Shown here piece by piece: positions 49,568-62,430 of a stretch of DNA of 64,000 nt (position 1 is its first letter; each line of letters starts with the position of its first letter). This stretch comes from Hippasteria phrygiana. Its lineage: Eukaryota; Echinodermata; Asteroidea; Valvatida; Goniasteridae. The stretch is from the NCBI GenBank assembly GCA_037893225.1, contig JAZGUH010000103.1, positions 2,356,001 to 2,420,000 of the forward strand. The letters are read 5' to 3'. Position numbers and translations under genes: made by a program. Below the pieces are notes generated by a model, which was not told the origin of the DNA, did not search any database, and was given only the letters and a program-made list of their open reading frames with translations.

Positions 49568-50502
49568 GTGAGAACTCTTCGAGAAAATTCAAACCTCGCA
49601 ACAAATTTTTCCCATGAACTCTGTGTGCGTTCTCCCGTTTACTGCATTGTGACTGCTTAAAGTTTGCCAAATTTTCAGATGAACGCCCCTCCTTTCCCTG
49701 TTCATAATTGAATGGTATATTGACCAAATCCAGTCATTGTTACACTGATGGGTAGCTTAGATTTAGCGCAACAATTTCAGACCATCGCCAGCTTCACAGC
49801 GTTAGAACTCTTCCAGAAAAATCAAACCTCGCATCAAATTTCTTCCTGTGAACTCTGTGTGCGTTCTTCCGTTTACTGCATTGTGACTGCTTAACGTTTG
49901 CCAAATTTTCAGATGAACGCCCCTCCTTTCCCTGTTCATAATTGAATGGGATATTGACCAAATCCAGTAATTTTCACACGTATGTGTAGCTTAGATCTAG
50001 CGCAACAATTTGAGACCATCGCCAGCTTCATAGCGTGAGAACTCTTCGAGAAAATTCAAACCTCGCAACAAATTTCTTTCTGTTAACTCTGTGTGCGTTC
50101 TCCCTAATAATGCATTGTGGCTGCTTAACGTTTGCCAAATTTTCAGATGAACGCCCCTCCTTTCCCTGTTCATAATTTCATGAGATATTGACCAAATCCA
50201 GTAATTTTCACACGTATGGGTAGCTTAGATCTAGCGCAACAATTTGAGACCATCGCCAGCTTCACAGCGTTAGAACTCTTCGAGAAAATTCAAACCTCGC
50301 AACTAATTTCTTTCTGTGAACTCTGTGTGCGTTCTTCCGTTTACTGCATTGTGACTGCTTAACGTTTGCCACATTTTCAGATGAACGCCCCTCCTTTCCC
50401 TGTTCATAATTGAATGGGATATTGACCAAATCCAGTAATTTTCACACGTATGGGTAGCTTAGATCTAGCGCAACAATTTGAGACCATCGCCAGCTCCATA
50501 GC
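49568..50502 (+). repeat. 4-mer: h-c*-f-g
   Basis: 935 bp; starts h 49568, c* 49801, f 50035, g 50269. The h monomer has GCTTAAAGTTTG near 49654, the only break I noticed in the otherwise fixed GCTTAACGTTTG, and TCATTGTTACACTG. The c* monomer ends with GTATGTGTAGC, linking it to 47930-48163. Confidence 0.84.
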
Positions 50503-52842
50503 GTGAGAACTCTTCGAGAAAATTCAAACCTCGCAACAAATTTTTCCCATGAACTCTGTGTGCGTTCTCCCGTTTACTGCATTGTGACTGCTTAACGTTT
50601 GCCAAATTTTCAGATGAACGCCCCTCCTTTCCCTGTTCATAATTGAATGGTATATTGAACAAATCCAGTCATTTTTACACTGATGGGTAGCTTAGATTTA
50701 GCGCAACAATTTCAGACCATCGCCAGCTTCACAGAGTTAGAACTCTTCGAGAAAATTCAAACCTCGCAACTAATTTCTTTCTGTGAACTCTGTGTGCGTT
50801 CTCCCGTTTACTGCATTGTGGCTGCTTAACGTTTGCCAAATTTTCAGATGAACGCCCCTCCTTTCCCTGTTCATAATTGAATGGTATATTGACCAAATCA
50901 AGTAATTTTTACACGTATGGGTAGCTTAGATCTAGTGCAACAATTTCAGACCATCGCCAGCTTCACAGCGTTAGAACTCTTCGAGAAAATTCAAACCTCG
51001 CAACTAATTTCTTTCTGTGAACTCTGTGTGCGTTCTCCCGTTTACTGCATTGTGGCTGCTTAACGTTTGCCAATTTTTCAGATGAACGCCCCTCCTTTCC
51101 CTGTTCATAATTGAATGGTATATTGACCAAATCCAGTAATTTTTACACGTATGGGTAGCTTAGATCTAGCGCAACAATTTCAGACCATCGCCAGCTTCAC
51201 AGCGTTAGAACTCTTCGAGAAAAATCAAACCTCGCATACAATTTCTTCCTGTGAACTCTGTGTGCGTTCTTCCGTTTACTGCATTGTGACTGCTTAACGT
51301 TTGCCACATTTTCAGATGAACGCCCCTCCTTTCCCTGTTCATAATTGAATGGGATATTGACCAAATCCAGTAATTTTCACATGTATGGGTAGCTTAGATC
51401 TAGCGCAACAATTTGAGAACATCGCCAGCTTCATAGCGTGAGAACTCTTCGAGAAAATTCAAACCTCGCAACAATTTTTGTTTCCATGAACTCTGTGTGC
51501 GTTCTCCCGTTTACTGCATTGTGACTGCTTAACGTTTGCCACATTTTCAGATGAACGCCCCTCCTTTCCCTGTTCATAATTGAATGGGATATTGACCAAA
51601 TCCAGTAATTTTCACACGTATGGGTAGCTTAGATTTAGCGCAACAATTTCAGACCATCGCCAGCTTCACAGAGTTAGAACTCTTCGAGAAAATTCAAACC
51701 TCGCAACTAATTTCTTTCTGTGAACTCTGTGTGCGTTCTCCCGTTTACTGCATTGTGGCTGCTTAACGTTTGCCAAATTTTCAGATGAACGCCCCTCCTT
51801 TCCCTGTTCATAATTGAATGGTATATTGACCAAATCCAGTAATTTTTACACGTATGGGTAGCTTAGATCTAGCGCAACAATTTCAGACCATCGCCAGCTT
51901 CACAGCGTTAGAACTCTTCGAGAAAATTCAAACCTCGCAACTAATTTCTTTCTGTGAACTCTGTGTGCGTTCTCCCGTTTACTGCATTGTGGCTGCTTAA
52001 CGTTTGCCAAATTTTCAGATGAACGCCCCTCCTTTCCCTGTTCATAATTGAATGGGATATTGACCAAATCCAGTAATTTTTACACGTATGGGTAGCTTAG
52101 ATCTAGCGCAACAATTTCAGACCACCGCCAGCTTCACAGCGTTAGAACTCTTCCAGAAAAATCAAACCTCGCATCAAATTTCTTCCTGTGAACTCTGTGT
52201 GCGTTCTTCCGTTTACTGCATTGTGACTGCTTAACGTTTGCCAAATTTTCAGATGAACGCCCCTCCTTTCCCTGTTCATAATTGAATGGTATATTGACAA
52301 AATCCAGTCATTTTTACACTGATGGGTAGCTTAGATCTAGCGCAACAATTTCAGACCATCGCCAGCTTCACAGCGTTAGAACTCTTCGAGAAAATTCAAA
52401 CCTCGCAACACATTTCTTCCTGTGAACCATGTGTGCGTTCTCCCGTTTACTGCATTGTGGCTGCTTAACGTTTGCCAAATTTTCAGAAGAACGCCCCTCC
52501 CTTCATTGTTCATAATTATATGGTATATTGACCAAATCCAGTAATTTTCACACGTATGGGTAGCTTAGATCTAGCGCAACAATTTGAGACCATCGCCAGC
52601 TTCACAGCGTTAGAACTCTTCGAGAAAATTCAAACCTCGCAACTAATTTCTTTCTGTGAACTCTGTGTGCGTTCTTCCGTTTACTGCATTGTGACTGCTT
52701 AACGTTTGCCACATTTTCAGATGAACGCCCCTCCTTTCCCTGTTCATAATTGAATGGGATATTGACCAAATCCAGTAATTTTCACACGTATGGGTAGCTT
52801 AGATCTAGCGCAACAATTTGAGACCATCGCCAGCTCCATAGC
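50503..52842 (+). repeat. 10-mer: h-a-a-c''-j/h-a-b-c*-e-g
   Basis: Starts: h 50503, a 50736, a 50970, c'' 51204, j/h 51438, a 51673, b 51907, c* 52141, e 52375, g 52609. The total is exactly 2340 bp because the 233-bp h offsets the 235-bp j. The j/h monomer has the j variable segment but an h tail (GATTTAGCG, CACAGAG). The c* monomer ends as d (GACAAAATCC, TTTTTACACTG). f is missing between e and g, as in Y'. Confidence 0.82.
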
Positions 52843-54949
52843 GTGAGAACTCTTCGAGAAAATTTAAACCTCGCAACAAATTTTTCCCATGAACTCTGTG
52901 TGCGTTCTCCCGTTTACTGCATTGTGACTGCTTAACGTTTGCCAAATTTTCAGATGAACGCCCCTCCTTTCCCTGTTCATAATTGAATGGTATATTGACC
53001 AAATCCAGTCATTTTTACACTGATGGGTAGCTTAGATTTAGCGCAACAATTTCAGACCATCGCCAGCTTCACAGAGTTAGAACTCTTCGAGAAAATTCAA
53101 ACCTCGCAACTAATTTCTTTCTGTGAACTCTGTGTGCGTTCTCCCGTTTACTGCATTGTGACTGCTTAACGTTTGCCAAATTTTCAGATGAACGCCCCTC
53201 CTTTCCCTGTTCATAATTGAATGGTATATTGACCAAATCCAGTAATTTTTACACTGATGGGTAGCTTAGATCTAGCGCAACAATTTCAGACCATCGCCAG
53301 CTTCACAGCGTTAGAACTCTTCGAGAAAATTCAAACCTCGCAACACATTTCTTCCTGTGAACCATGTGTGCGTTCTCCCGTTTACTGCATTGTGGCTGCT
53401 TAACGTTTGCCACATTTTCAGATGAACGCCCCTCCTTTCCCTGTTCATAATTGAATGGGATATTGACCAAATCCAGTAATTTTCACATGTATGGGTAGCT
53501 TAGATCTAGCGCAACAATTTGAGAACATCGCCAGCTTCATAGCGTGAGAACTCTTCGAGAAAATTCAAACCTCGCAACAATTTTTGTTTCCATGAACTCT
53601 GTGTGCGTTCTCCCGTTTACTGCATTGTGACTGCTTAACGTTTGCCACATTTTCAGATGAACGCCCCTCCTTTCCCTGTTCATAATTGAATGGGATATTG
53701 ACCAAATCCAGTAATTTTCACATGTATGGGTAGCTTAGATCTAGCGCAACAATTTGAGAACATCGCCAGCTTCATAGCGTGAGAACTCTTCGAGAAAATT
53801 CAAACCTCGCAACAATTTTTGTTTCCATGAACTCTGTGTGCGTTCTCCCGTTTACTGCATTGTGACTGCTTAACGTTTGCCACATTTTCAGATGAACGCC
53901 CCTCCTTTCCCTGTTCATAATTGAATGGGATATTGACCAAATCCAGTAATTTTCACACGTATGGGTAGCTTAGATTTAGCGCAACAATTTCAGACCATCG
54001 CCAGCTTCACAGAGTTAGAACTCTTCGAGAAAATTCAAACCTCGCAACTAATTTCTTTCTGTGAACTCTGTGTGCGTTCTCCCGTTTACTGCATTGTGGC
54101 TGCTTAACGTTTGCCAAATTTTCAGATGAACGCCCCTCCTTTCCCTGTTCATAATTGAATGGTATATTGACCAAATCCAGTAATTTTTACACGTATGGGT
54201 AGCTTAGATCTAGCGCAACAATTTCAGACCATCGCCAGCTTCACAGCGTTAGAACTCTTCGAGAAAATTCAAACCTCGCAACTAATTTCTTTCTGTGAAC
54301 TCTGTGTGCGTTCTCCCGTTTACTGCATTGTGGCTGCTTAACGTTTGCCAAATTTTCAGATGAACGCCCCTCCTTTCCCTGTTCATAATTGAATGGGATA
54401 TTGACCAAATCCAGTAATTTTTACACGTATGGGTAGCTTAGATCTAGCGCAACAATTTCAGACCATCGCCAGCTTCACAGCGTTAGAACTCTTCGAGAAA
54501 ATTCAAACCTCGCAACACATTTCTTCCTGTGAACCATGTGTGCGTTCTCCCGTTTACTGCATTGTGGCTGCTTAACGTTTGCCAAATTTTCAGAAGAACG
54601 CCCCTCCCTTCCCTGTTCATAATTATATGGTATATTGACCAAATCCAGTAATTTTCACACGTATGGGTAGCTTAGATCTAGCGCAACAATTTGAGACCAT
54701 CGCCAGCTTCACAGCGTTAGAACTCTTCGAGAAAATTCAAACCTCGCAACAAATTTCTTTCTGTTAACTATGTGTGCGTTCTCCCTAATAATGCATTGTG
54801 GCTGCTTAACGTTTGCCAAATTTTCAGATGAACGCCCCTCCTTTCCCTGTTCATAATTGAATGGTATATTGACCAAATCCAGTAATTTTTACACGTATGG
54901 GTAGCTTAGATCTAGCGCAACAATTTCAGACCATCGCCAGCTTCACAGC
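52843..54949 (+). repeat. 9-mer: h-a-e/j-j-j/h-a-a-e-f/a
   Basis: Starts: h 52843, a 53076, e/j 53310, j 53544, j/h 53779, a 54014, a 54248, e 54482, f/a 54716. Two j-segment monomers of 235 bp sit in tandem (53544 and 53779), the second with an h tail. The h at 52843 is the last h monomer in the window; to its right the anchor type changes. The f/a monomer has GTTAACTATG and then an a-type second half. Confidence 0.82.
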
Positions 54950-57052
54950 GTTAGAACTCTTCGAGAAAATTCAAACCTCGCAACTAATTTCTTTCTGTGA
55001 ACTCTGTGTGCGTTCTCCCGTTTACTGCATTGTGGCTGCTTAACGTTTGCCAAATTTTCAGATGAACGCCCCTCCTTTCCCTGTTCATAATTGAATGGGA
55101 TATTGACCAAATCCAGTAATTTTTACATGTATGGGTAGCTTAGATCTAGCGCAACAATTTCAGACCATCGCCAGCTTCACAGCGTTAGAACTCTTCGAGA
55201 AAAATCAAACCTCGCATCAAATTTCTTCCTGTGAACTCTGTGTGCGTTCTTCCGTTTACTGCATTGTGACTGCTTAACGTTTGCCACATTTTCAGATGAA
55301 CGCCCCTCCTTTCCCTGTTCATAATTGAATGGGATATTGACCAAATCCAGTAATTTTCACACGTATGGGTAGCTTAGATCTAGCGCAACAATTTGAGACC
55401 ATCGCCAGCTTCATAGCGTGAGAACTCTTCGAGAAAATTCAAACCTCGCAACAAATTTGTCCCATGAACTCTGTGTGCGTTCTCCCGTTTACTGCATTGT
55501 GACTGCTTAACGTTTGCCAAATTTTCAGATGAACGCCCCTCCATTCCCTGTTCATAATTGAATGGTATATTGACCAAATCCAGTAATTTTTACACGTATG
55601 GGTAGCTTAGATCTAGCGCAAAAATTTCAGACCATCGCCAGCTTCACAGCGTTAGAACTCTTCGAGAAAATTCAAACCTCGCAACTAATTTCTTTCTGTG
55701 AACTCTGTGTGCGTTCTCCCGTTTACTACATTGTGGCTGCTTAACGTTTGCCAAATTTTCAGATGAACGCCCCTCCTTTCCCTGTTCATAATTGAATGGG
55801 ATATTGACCAAATCTATTAATTTTTACATGTATGGGTAGCTTAGATCTAGCGCAACAATTTCAGACCATCGCCAGCTTCACAGCGTTAGAACTCTTCGAG
55901 AAAAATCAAACCTCGCATCAAATTTCTTCCTGTGAACTCTGTGTGCGTTCTTCCGTTTACTGCATTGTGACTGCTTAACGTTTGCCACATTTTCAGATGA
56001 ACGCCCCTCCTTTCCCTGTTCATAATTGAATGGGATATTGACCAAATCCAGTAATTTTCACACGTATGGGTAGCTTAGATCTAGCGCAACAATTTGAGAC
56101 CATCGCCAGCTTCATAGCGTGAGAACTCTTCGAGAAAATTCAAACCTCGCAACAAATTTGTCCCATGAACTCTGTGTGCGTTCTCCCGTTTACTGCATTG
56201 TGACTGCTTAACGTTTGCCAAATTTTCAGATGAACGCCCCTCCATTCCCTGTTCATAATTGAATGGTATATTGACCAAATCCAGTCATTTTTACACTGAT
56301 GGGTAGCTTAGATTTAGCGCAACAATTTCAGACCATCGCCAGCTTCACAGAGTTAGAACTCTTCGAGAAAATTCAAACCTCGCAACTAATTTCTTTCTGT
56401 GAACTCTGAGTGCGTTCTCCCGTTTACTGCATTGTGGCTGCTTAACGTTTGCCAAATTTTCAGATGAACGCCCCTCCTTTCCCTGTTCATAATTGAATGG
56501 GATATTGACCAAATCCAGTAATTTTTACATGTATGGGTAGCTTAGATCTAGCGCAACAATTTCAGACCATCGCCAGCTTCACAGCGTTAGAACTCTTCGA
56601 GAAAAATCAAACCTCGCATCAAATTTCTTCCTGTGAACTCTGTGTGCGTTCTTCCGTTTACTGCATTGTGACTGCTTAACGTTTGCCACATTTTCAGATG
56701 AACGCCCCTCCTTTCCCTGTTCATAATTGAATGGGATATTGACCAAATCCAGTAATTTTCACACGTATGGGTAGCTTAGATCTAGCGCAACAATTTGAGA
56801 CCATCGCCAGCTTCATAGCGTGAGAACTCTTCGAGAAAATTCAAACCTCGCAACAAATTTGTCCCATGAACTCTGTGTGCGTTCTCCCGTTTACTGCATT
56901 GTGACTGCTTAACGTTTGCCAAATTTTCAGATGAACGCCCCTCCTTTCCCTGTTCATAATTGAATGGTATATTGACAAAATCCAGTCATTTTTACACTGA
57001 TGGGTAGCTTAGATCTAGCGCAACAATTTCAGACCATCGCCAGCTTCACAGC
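54950..57052 (+). repeat. 701-bp 3-mer HOR a-c'-d, three tandem copies
   Basis: Copies span 54950-55650, 55651-56351 and 56352-57052, each a-c'-d (234+234+233). In all three the a monomer tail reads TTTTTACATGTATG, a private variant. The first two d monomers share CCTCCATTCCC; the third has CCTCCTTTCCC. The second d ends with an h tail (GATTTAGCG, CACAGAG). This is the shortest clear HOR in the window. Confidence 0.87.
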
Positions 57053-57754
57053 GTTAGAACTCTTTGAGAAAATTCAAACCTCGCAACACATTTCTTCCTG
57101 TGAACCATGTGTGCGTTCTCCCGTTTACTGCATTGTGGCTGCTTAACGTTTGCCAAATTTTCAGAAGAACGCCCCTCCCTTCCCTGTTCATAATTATATG
57201 GTATATTGACCAAATCCAGTAATTTTCACACGTATGGGTAGCTTAGATCTAGCGCAACAATTTGAGACCATCGCCAGCTTCACAGCGTTAGAACTCTTCG
57301 AGAAAATTCAAACCTCGCAACTAATTTCTTTCTTTGAACTCTGTGTGCGTTCTTCCGTTTACTGCATTGTGGCTGCTTAACGTTTGCCAAATTTTCAGAT
57401 GAACGCCCCTCCTTTCCCTGTTCATAATTGAATGGTATATTGACCAAATCCAGTAATTTTTACACGTATGGGTAGCTTAGATCTAGCGCAACAATTTCAG
57501 ACCATCGCCAGCTTCACAGCGTTAGAACTCTTCGAGAAAATTCAAACCTCGCAACAAATTTCTTTCTGTTAACTCTGTGTGCGTTCTCCCTAATAATGCA
57601 TTGTGGCTGCTTAACGTTTGCCAAATGTTCAGATGAACGCCCCTCCTTTCCCTGTTCATAATTTCATGAGATATTGACCAAATCCAGCAATTTTCACACG
57701 TATGGGTAGCTTAGATCTAGCGCAACAATTTGAGACCATCGCCAGCTTCACAGC
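57053..57754 (+). repeat. Connecting segment e-g/a-f
   Basis: Starts: e 57053 (with CTCTTTGAG), g/a 57287 (TTCTTTCTTTGAAC, TTCCG, GTGGCTGC, a-type tail), f 57521. The f monomer has CAAATGTTCAG near 57624 and CCAGCAATTTTC near 57674; the latter recurs only in the f monomer at 62431, 4910 bp away. This joins the 3-mer block to the 6-mer block. Confidence 0.83.
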
Positions 57755-59156
57755 GTTAGAACTCTTCGAGAAAATTCAAACCTCGCAACTAATTTCTTTC
57801 TGTGAACTCTGTGTGCGTTCTTCCGTTTACTGCATTGTGGCTGCTTAACGTTTGCCAAATTTTCAGATGAACGCCCCCCCTTTCCCTGTTCATAATTGAA
57901 TGGTATATTGACCAAATCCAGTAATTTTTACACGTATGGGTAGCTTAGATCTAGCGCAACAATTTCAGACCATCGCCAGCTTCACAGCGTTAGAACTCTT
58001 CGAGAAAATTCAAACCTCGCAACTAATTTCTTTCTGTGAACTCTGTGTGCGTTCTCCCGTTTACTGCATTGTGGCTGCTTAACGTTTGCCAAATTTTCAG
58101 ATGAACGCCCCTCCTTTCCCTGTTCATAATTGAATGGGATATTGACCAAATCCAGTCATTTTTACACGTATGGGTAGCTTAGATCTAGCGCAACAATTTC
58201 AGACCATCGCCAGCTTCACAGCGTTAGAACTCTTCGAGAAAAATCAAACCTCGCATCAAATTTCTTCCTGTGAACTCTGTGTGCGTTCTTCCGTTTACTG
58301 CATTGTGACTGCTTAACGTTTGCCACATTTTCAGATGAACGCCCCTCCTTTCCCTGTTCATAATTGAATGGGATATTGACCAAATCCAGTAATTTTCACA
58401 CGTATGGGTAGCTTAGATCTAGCGCAACAATTTGAGACCATCGCCAGCTTCATAGCGTGAGAACTCTTCGAGAAAATTCAAACCTCGCACAAATGTGTCC
58501 CATGAACTCTGTGTGCGTTCTCCCGTTTACTGCATTGTGACTGCTTAACGTTTGCCAAATTTTCAGATGAACGCCCCTCCTTTCCCTGTTCATAATTGAA
58601 TGGTATATTGACAAAATCCAGTCATTTTTACACTGATGGGTAGCTTAGATCTAGCGCAACAATTTCAGACCATCGCCAGCTTCACAGCGTTAGAACTCTT
58701 CGAGAAAATTCAAACCTCGCAACACATTTCTTCCTGTGAACCATGTGTGCGTTCTCCCGTTTACTGCATTGTGGCTGCTTAACGTTTGCCAAATTTTCAG
58801 AAGAACGCCCCTCCCTTCCCTGTTCATAATTATATGGTATATTGACCAAATCCAGTAATTTCCACACGGATGGGTAGCTTAGATCTAGCGCAACAATTTG
58901 AGACCATCGCCAGCTTCACAGCGTTAGAACTCTTCGAGAAAATTCAAACCTCGCAACTAATTTCTTTCTGTGAACTCTGTGTGCGTTCTCCCGTTTACTG
59001 CATTGTGGCTGCTTAACGTTTGCCAAATTTTCAGATGAACGCCCCTCCTTTCCCTGTTCATAATTATATGGTATATTGACCAAATCCAGTAATTTCCACA
59101 CGTATGGGTAGCTTAGATCTAGCGCAACAATTTGAGACCATCGCCAGCTTCACAGC
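57755..59156 (+). repeat. 1402-bp 6-mer HOR copy 1 (m-a-c'-d-e-k)
   Basis: Starts: m 57755, a 57989, c' 58223, d 58457, e 58689, k 58923. The d monomer is 232 bp, the shortest in the window, having lost one A in CTCGCACAAATG. d has AAATGTGTCCC rather than AAATTTGTCCC. e and k carry TTTCCACACG, a family marker confined to 58.8-62.4 kb; here the e copy reads TTTCCACACGG. The m monomer has a run of seven C at 57874-57880. Confidence 0.86.
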
Positions 59157-60558
59157 GTTAGAACTCTTCGAGAAAATTCAAACCTCGCAACTAATTTCTT
59201 TCTGTTAACTCTGTGTGCGTTCTTCCGTTTACTGCATTGTGGCTGCTTAACGTTTGCCAAATTTTCAGATGAACGCCCCCCTTTCCCTGTTCATAATTGA
59301 ATGGTATATTGACCAAATCCAGTAATTTTTACACGTATGGGTAGCTTAGATCTAGCGCAACAATTTCAGACCATCGCCAGCTTCACAGCGTTAGAACTCT
59401 TCGAGAAAATTCAAACCTCGCAACTAATTTCTTTCTGTGAACTCTGTGTGCGTTCTCCCGTTTACTGCATTGTGGCTGCTTAACGTTTGCCAAATTTTCA
59501 GATGAACGCCCCTCCTTTCCCTGTTCATAATTGAATGGGATATTGACCAAATCCAGTCATTTTTACACGTATGGGTAGCTTAGATCTAGCGCAACAATTT
59601 CAGACCATCGCCAGCTTCACAGCGTTAGAACTCTTCGAGAAAAATCAAACCTCGCATCAAATTTCTTCCTGTGAACTCTGTGTGCGTTCTTCCGTTTACT
59701 GCATTGTGACTGCTTAACGTTTGCCACATTTTCAGATGAACGCCCCTCCTTTCCCTGTTCATAATTGAATGGGATATTGACCAAATCCAGTAATTTTCAC
59801 ACGTATGGGTAGCTTAGATCTAGCGCAACAATTTGAGACCATCGCCAGCTTCATAGCGTGAGAACTCTTCGAGAAAATTCAAACCTCGCAACAAATGTGT
59901 CCCATGAACTCTGTGTGCGTTCTCCCGTTTACTGCATTGTGACTGCTTAACGTTTGCCAAATTTTCAGATGAACGCCCCTCCTTTCCCTGTTCATAATTG
60001 AATGGTATATTGACAAAATCCAGTCATTTTTACACTGATGGGTAGCTTAGATCTAGCGCAACAATTTCAGACCATCGCCAGCTTCACAGCGTTAGAACTC
60101 TTCGAGAAAATTCAAACCTCGCAACACATTTCTTCCTGTGAACCATGTGTGCGTTCTCCCGTTTACTGCATTGTGGCTGCTTAACGTTTGCCAAATTTTC
60201 AGAAGAACGCCCCTCCCTTCCCTGTTCATAATTATATGGTATATTGACCAAATCCAGTAATTTCCACACGTATGGGTAGCTTAGATCTAGCGCAACAATT
60301 TGAGACCATCGCCAGCTTCACAGCGTTAGAACTCTTCGAGAAAATTCAAACCTCGCAACTAATTTCTTTCTGTGAACTCTGTGTGCGTTCTCCCGTTTAC
60401 TGCATTGTGGCTGCTTAACGTTTGCCAAATTTTCAGATGAACGCCCCTCCTTTCCCTGTTCATAATTATATGGTATATTGACCAAATCCAGTAATTTCCA
60501 CACGTATGGGTAGCTTAGATCTAGCGCAACAATTTGAGACCATCGCCAGCTTCACAGC
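59157..60558 (+). repeat. 1402-bp 6-mer HOR copy 2 (m-a-c'-d-e-k)
   Basis: Starts: m 59157, a 59390, c' 59624, d 59858, e 60091, k 60325. Same order and total length as copy 1, but the missing bases differ: here m is 233 bp (six C at 59276-59281) and d is 233 bp. The m monomer has GTTAACTC, an f-type patch, with TTCCG. Confidence 0.86.
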
Positions 60559-61260
60559 GTTAGAACTCTTCGAGAAAATTCAAACCTCGCAACAAATTTC
60601 TTTCTGTTAACTCTGTGTGCGTTCTCCCTAATAATGCATTGTGGCTGCTTAACGTTTGCCAAATTTTCAGATGAACGCCCCTCCTTTCCCTGTTCATAAT
60701 TGAATGGTATATTGACAAAATCCAGTCATTTTTACACTGATGGGTAGCTTAGATCTAGCGCAACAATTTCAGACCATCGCCAGCTTCACAGCGTTAGAAC
60801 TCTTCGAGAAAATTCAAACCTCGCAACACATTTCTTCCTGTGAACCATGTGTGCGTTCTCCCGTTTACTGCATTGTGGCTGCTTAACGTTTGCCAAATTT
60901 TCAGAAGAACGCCCCTCCCTTCCCTGTTCATAATTATATGGTATATTGACCAAATCCAGTAATTTCCACACGTATGGGTAGCTTAGATCTAGCGCAACAA
61001 TTTGAGACCATCGCCAGCTTCACAGCGTTAGAACTCTTCGAGAAAATTCAAACCTCGCAACTAATTTCTTTCTGTGAACTCTGTGTGCGTTCTCCCGTTT
61101 ACTGCATTGTGGCTGCTTAACGTTTGCCAAATTTTCAGATGAACGCCCCTCCTTTAACTGTTCATAATTATATGGTATATTGACCAAATCCAGTAATTTC
61201 CACACGTATGGGTAGCTTAGATCTAGCGCAACAATTTGAGACCATCGCCAGCTTCACAGC
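60559..61260 (+). repeat. 3-mer f/d-e-k
   Basis: 702 bp; starts f/d 60559, e 60793, k 61027. The first monomer begins as f (GTTAACTC, CCCTAATAATGC) and ends as d (GACAAAATCC, TTTTTACACTG), which re-enters the 6-mer at e. The k monomer has CCTTTAACTG near 61152 in place of CCTTTCCCTG. Confidence 0.84.
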
Positions 61261-62430
61261 GTTAGAACTCTTCGAGAAAATTCAAACCTCGCAACTAATT
61301 TCTTTCTGTGAACTCTGTGTGCGTTCTTCCGTTTACTGCATTGTGGCTGCTTAACGTTTGCCAAATTTTCAGATGAACGCCCCCCCCTTTCCCTGTTCAT
61401 AATTGAATGGTATATTGACCAAATCCAGTAATTTTTACACGTATGGGTAGCTTAGATCTAGCGCAACAATTTCAGACCATCGCCAGCTTCACAGCGTTAG
61501 AACTCTTCGAGAAAATTCAAACCTCGCAACTAATTTCTTTCTGTGAACTCTGTGTGCGTTCTCCCGTTTACTGCATTGTGGCTGCTTAACGTTTGCCAAA
61601 TTTTCAGATGAACGCCCCTCCTTTCCCTGTTCATAATTGAATGGGATATTGACCAAATCCAGTCATTTTTACACGTATGGGTAGCTTAGATCTAGCGCAA
61701 CAATTTCAGACCATCGCCAGCTTCACAGCGTTAGAACTCTTCGAGAAAAATCAAACCTCGCATCAAATTTCTTCCTGTGAACTCTGTGTGCGTTCTTCCG
61801 TTTACTGCATTGTGACTGCTTAACGTTTGCCACATTTTCAGATGAACGCCCCTCCTTTCCCTGTTCATAATTGAATGGGATATTGACCAAATCCAGTAAT
61901 TTTCACACGTATGGGTAGCTTAGATCTAGCGCAACAATTTGAGACCATCGCCAGCTTCATAGCGTGAGAACTCTTCGAGAAAATTCAAACCTCGCAACAA
62001 ATGTGTCCCATGAACTCTGTGTGCGTTCTCCCGTTTACTGCATTGTGGCTGCTTAACGTTTGCCAAATTTTCAGAAGAACGCCCCTCCCTTCCCTGTTCA
62101 TAATTATATGGTATATTGACCAAATCCAGTAATTTCCACACGTATGGGTAGCTTAGATCTAGCGCAACAATTTGAGACCATCGCCAGCTTCACAGCGTTA
62201 GAACTCTTCGAGAAAATTCAAACCTCGCAACTAATTTCTTTCTGTGAACTCTGTGTGCGTTCTCCCGTTTACTGCATTGTGGCTGCTTAACGTTTGCCAA
62301 ATTTTCAGATGAACGCCCCTCCTTTCCCTGTTCATAATTATATGGTATATTGACCAAATCCAGTAATTTCCACACGTATGGGTAGCTTAGATCTAGCGCA
62401 ACAATTTGAGACCATCGCCAGCTTCACAGC
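61261..62430 (+). repeat. 5-mer m-a-c'-d/e-k (6-mer with d/e fusion)
   Basis: 1170 bp; starts m 61261, a 61496, c' 61730, d/e 61964, k 62197. The m monomer is 235 bp because its C run is eight long (61380-61387). The d/e monomer begins as d (GTGAG, AAATGTGTCCC) and ends as e (AGAAGAACGCC, TTATATGG, TTTCCACACG), deleting one monomer in register. Confidence 0.85.

Noticed and set aside
43957..52842. Assembly breakpoint at the change of repeat period
   Set aside because: The 234-bp register, orientation and shared variants (such as GACGTTCG and the h monomers) run through without a seam. An artefact cannot be excluded without reads, but nothing in the sequence demands one.
3003..62375. About 40 short minus-strand open frames of 61-73 codons as a protein family
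   Set aside because: Each lies inside satellite monomers, starts with TTG or GTG rather than ATG, ends in the TAGATCTA palindrome or the next monomer, and changes frame when a monomer is 233 rather than 234 bp. There is no signal of coding selection; variants fall in all codon positions.
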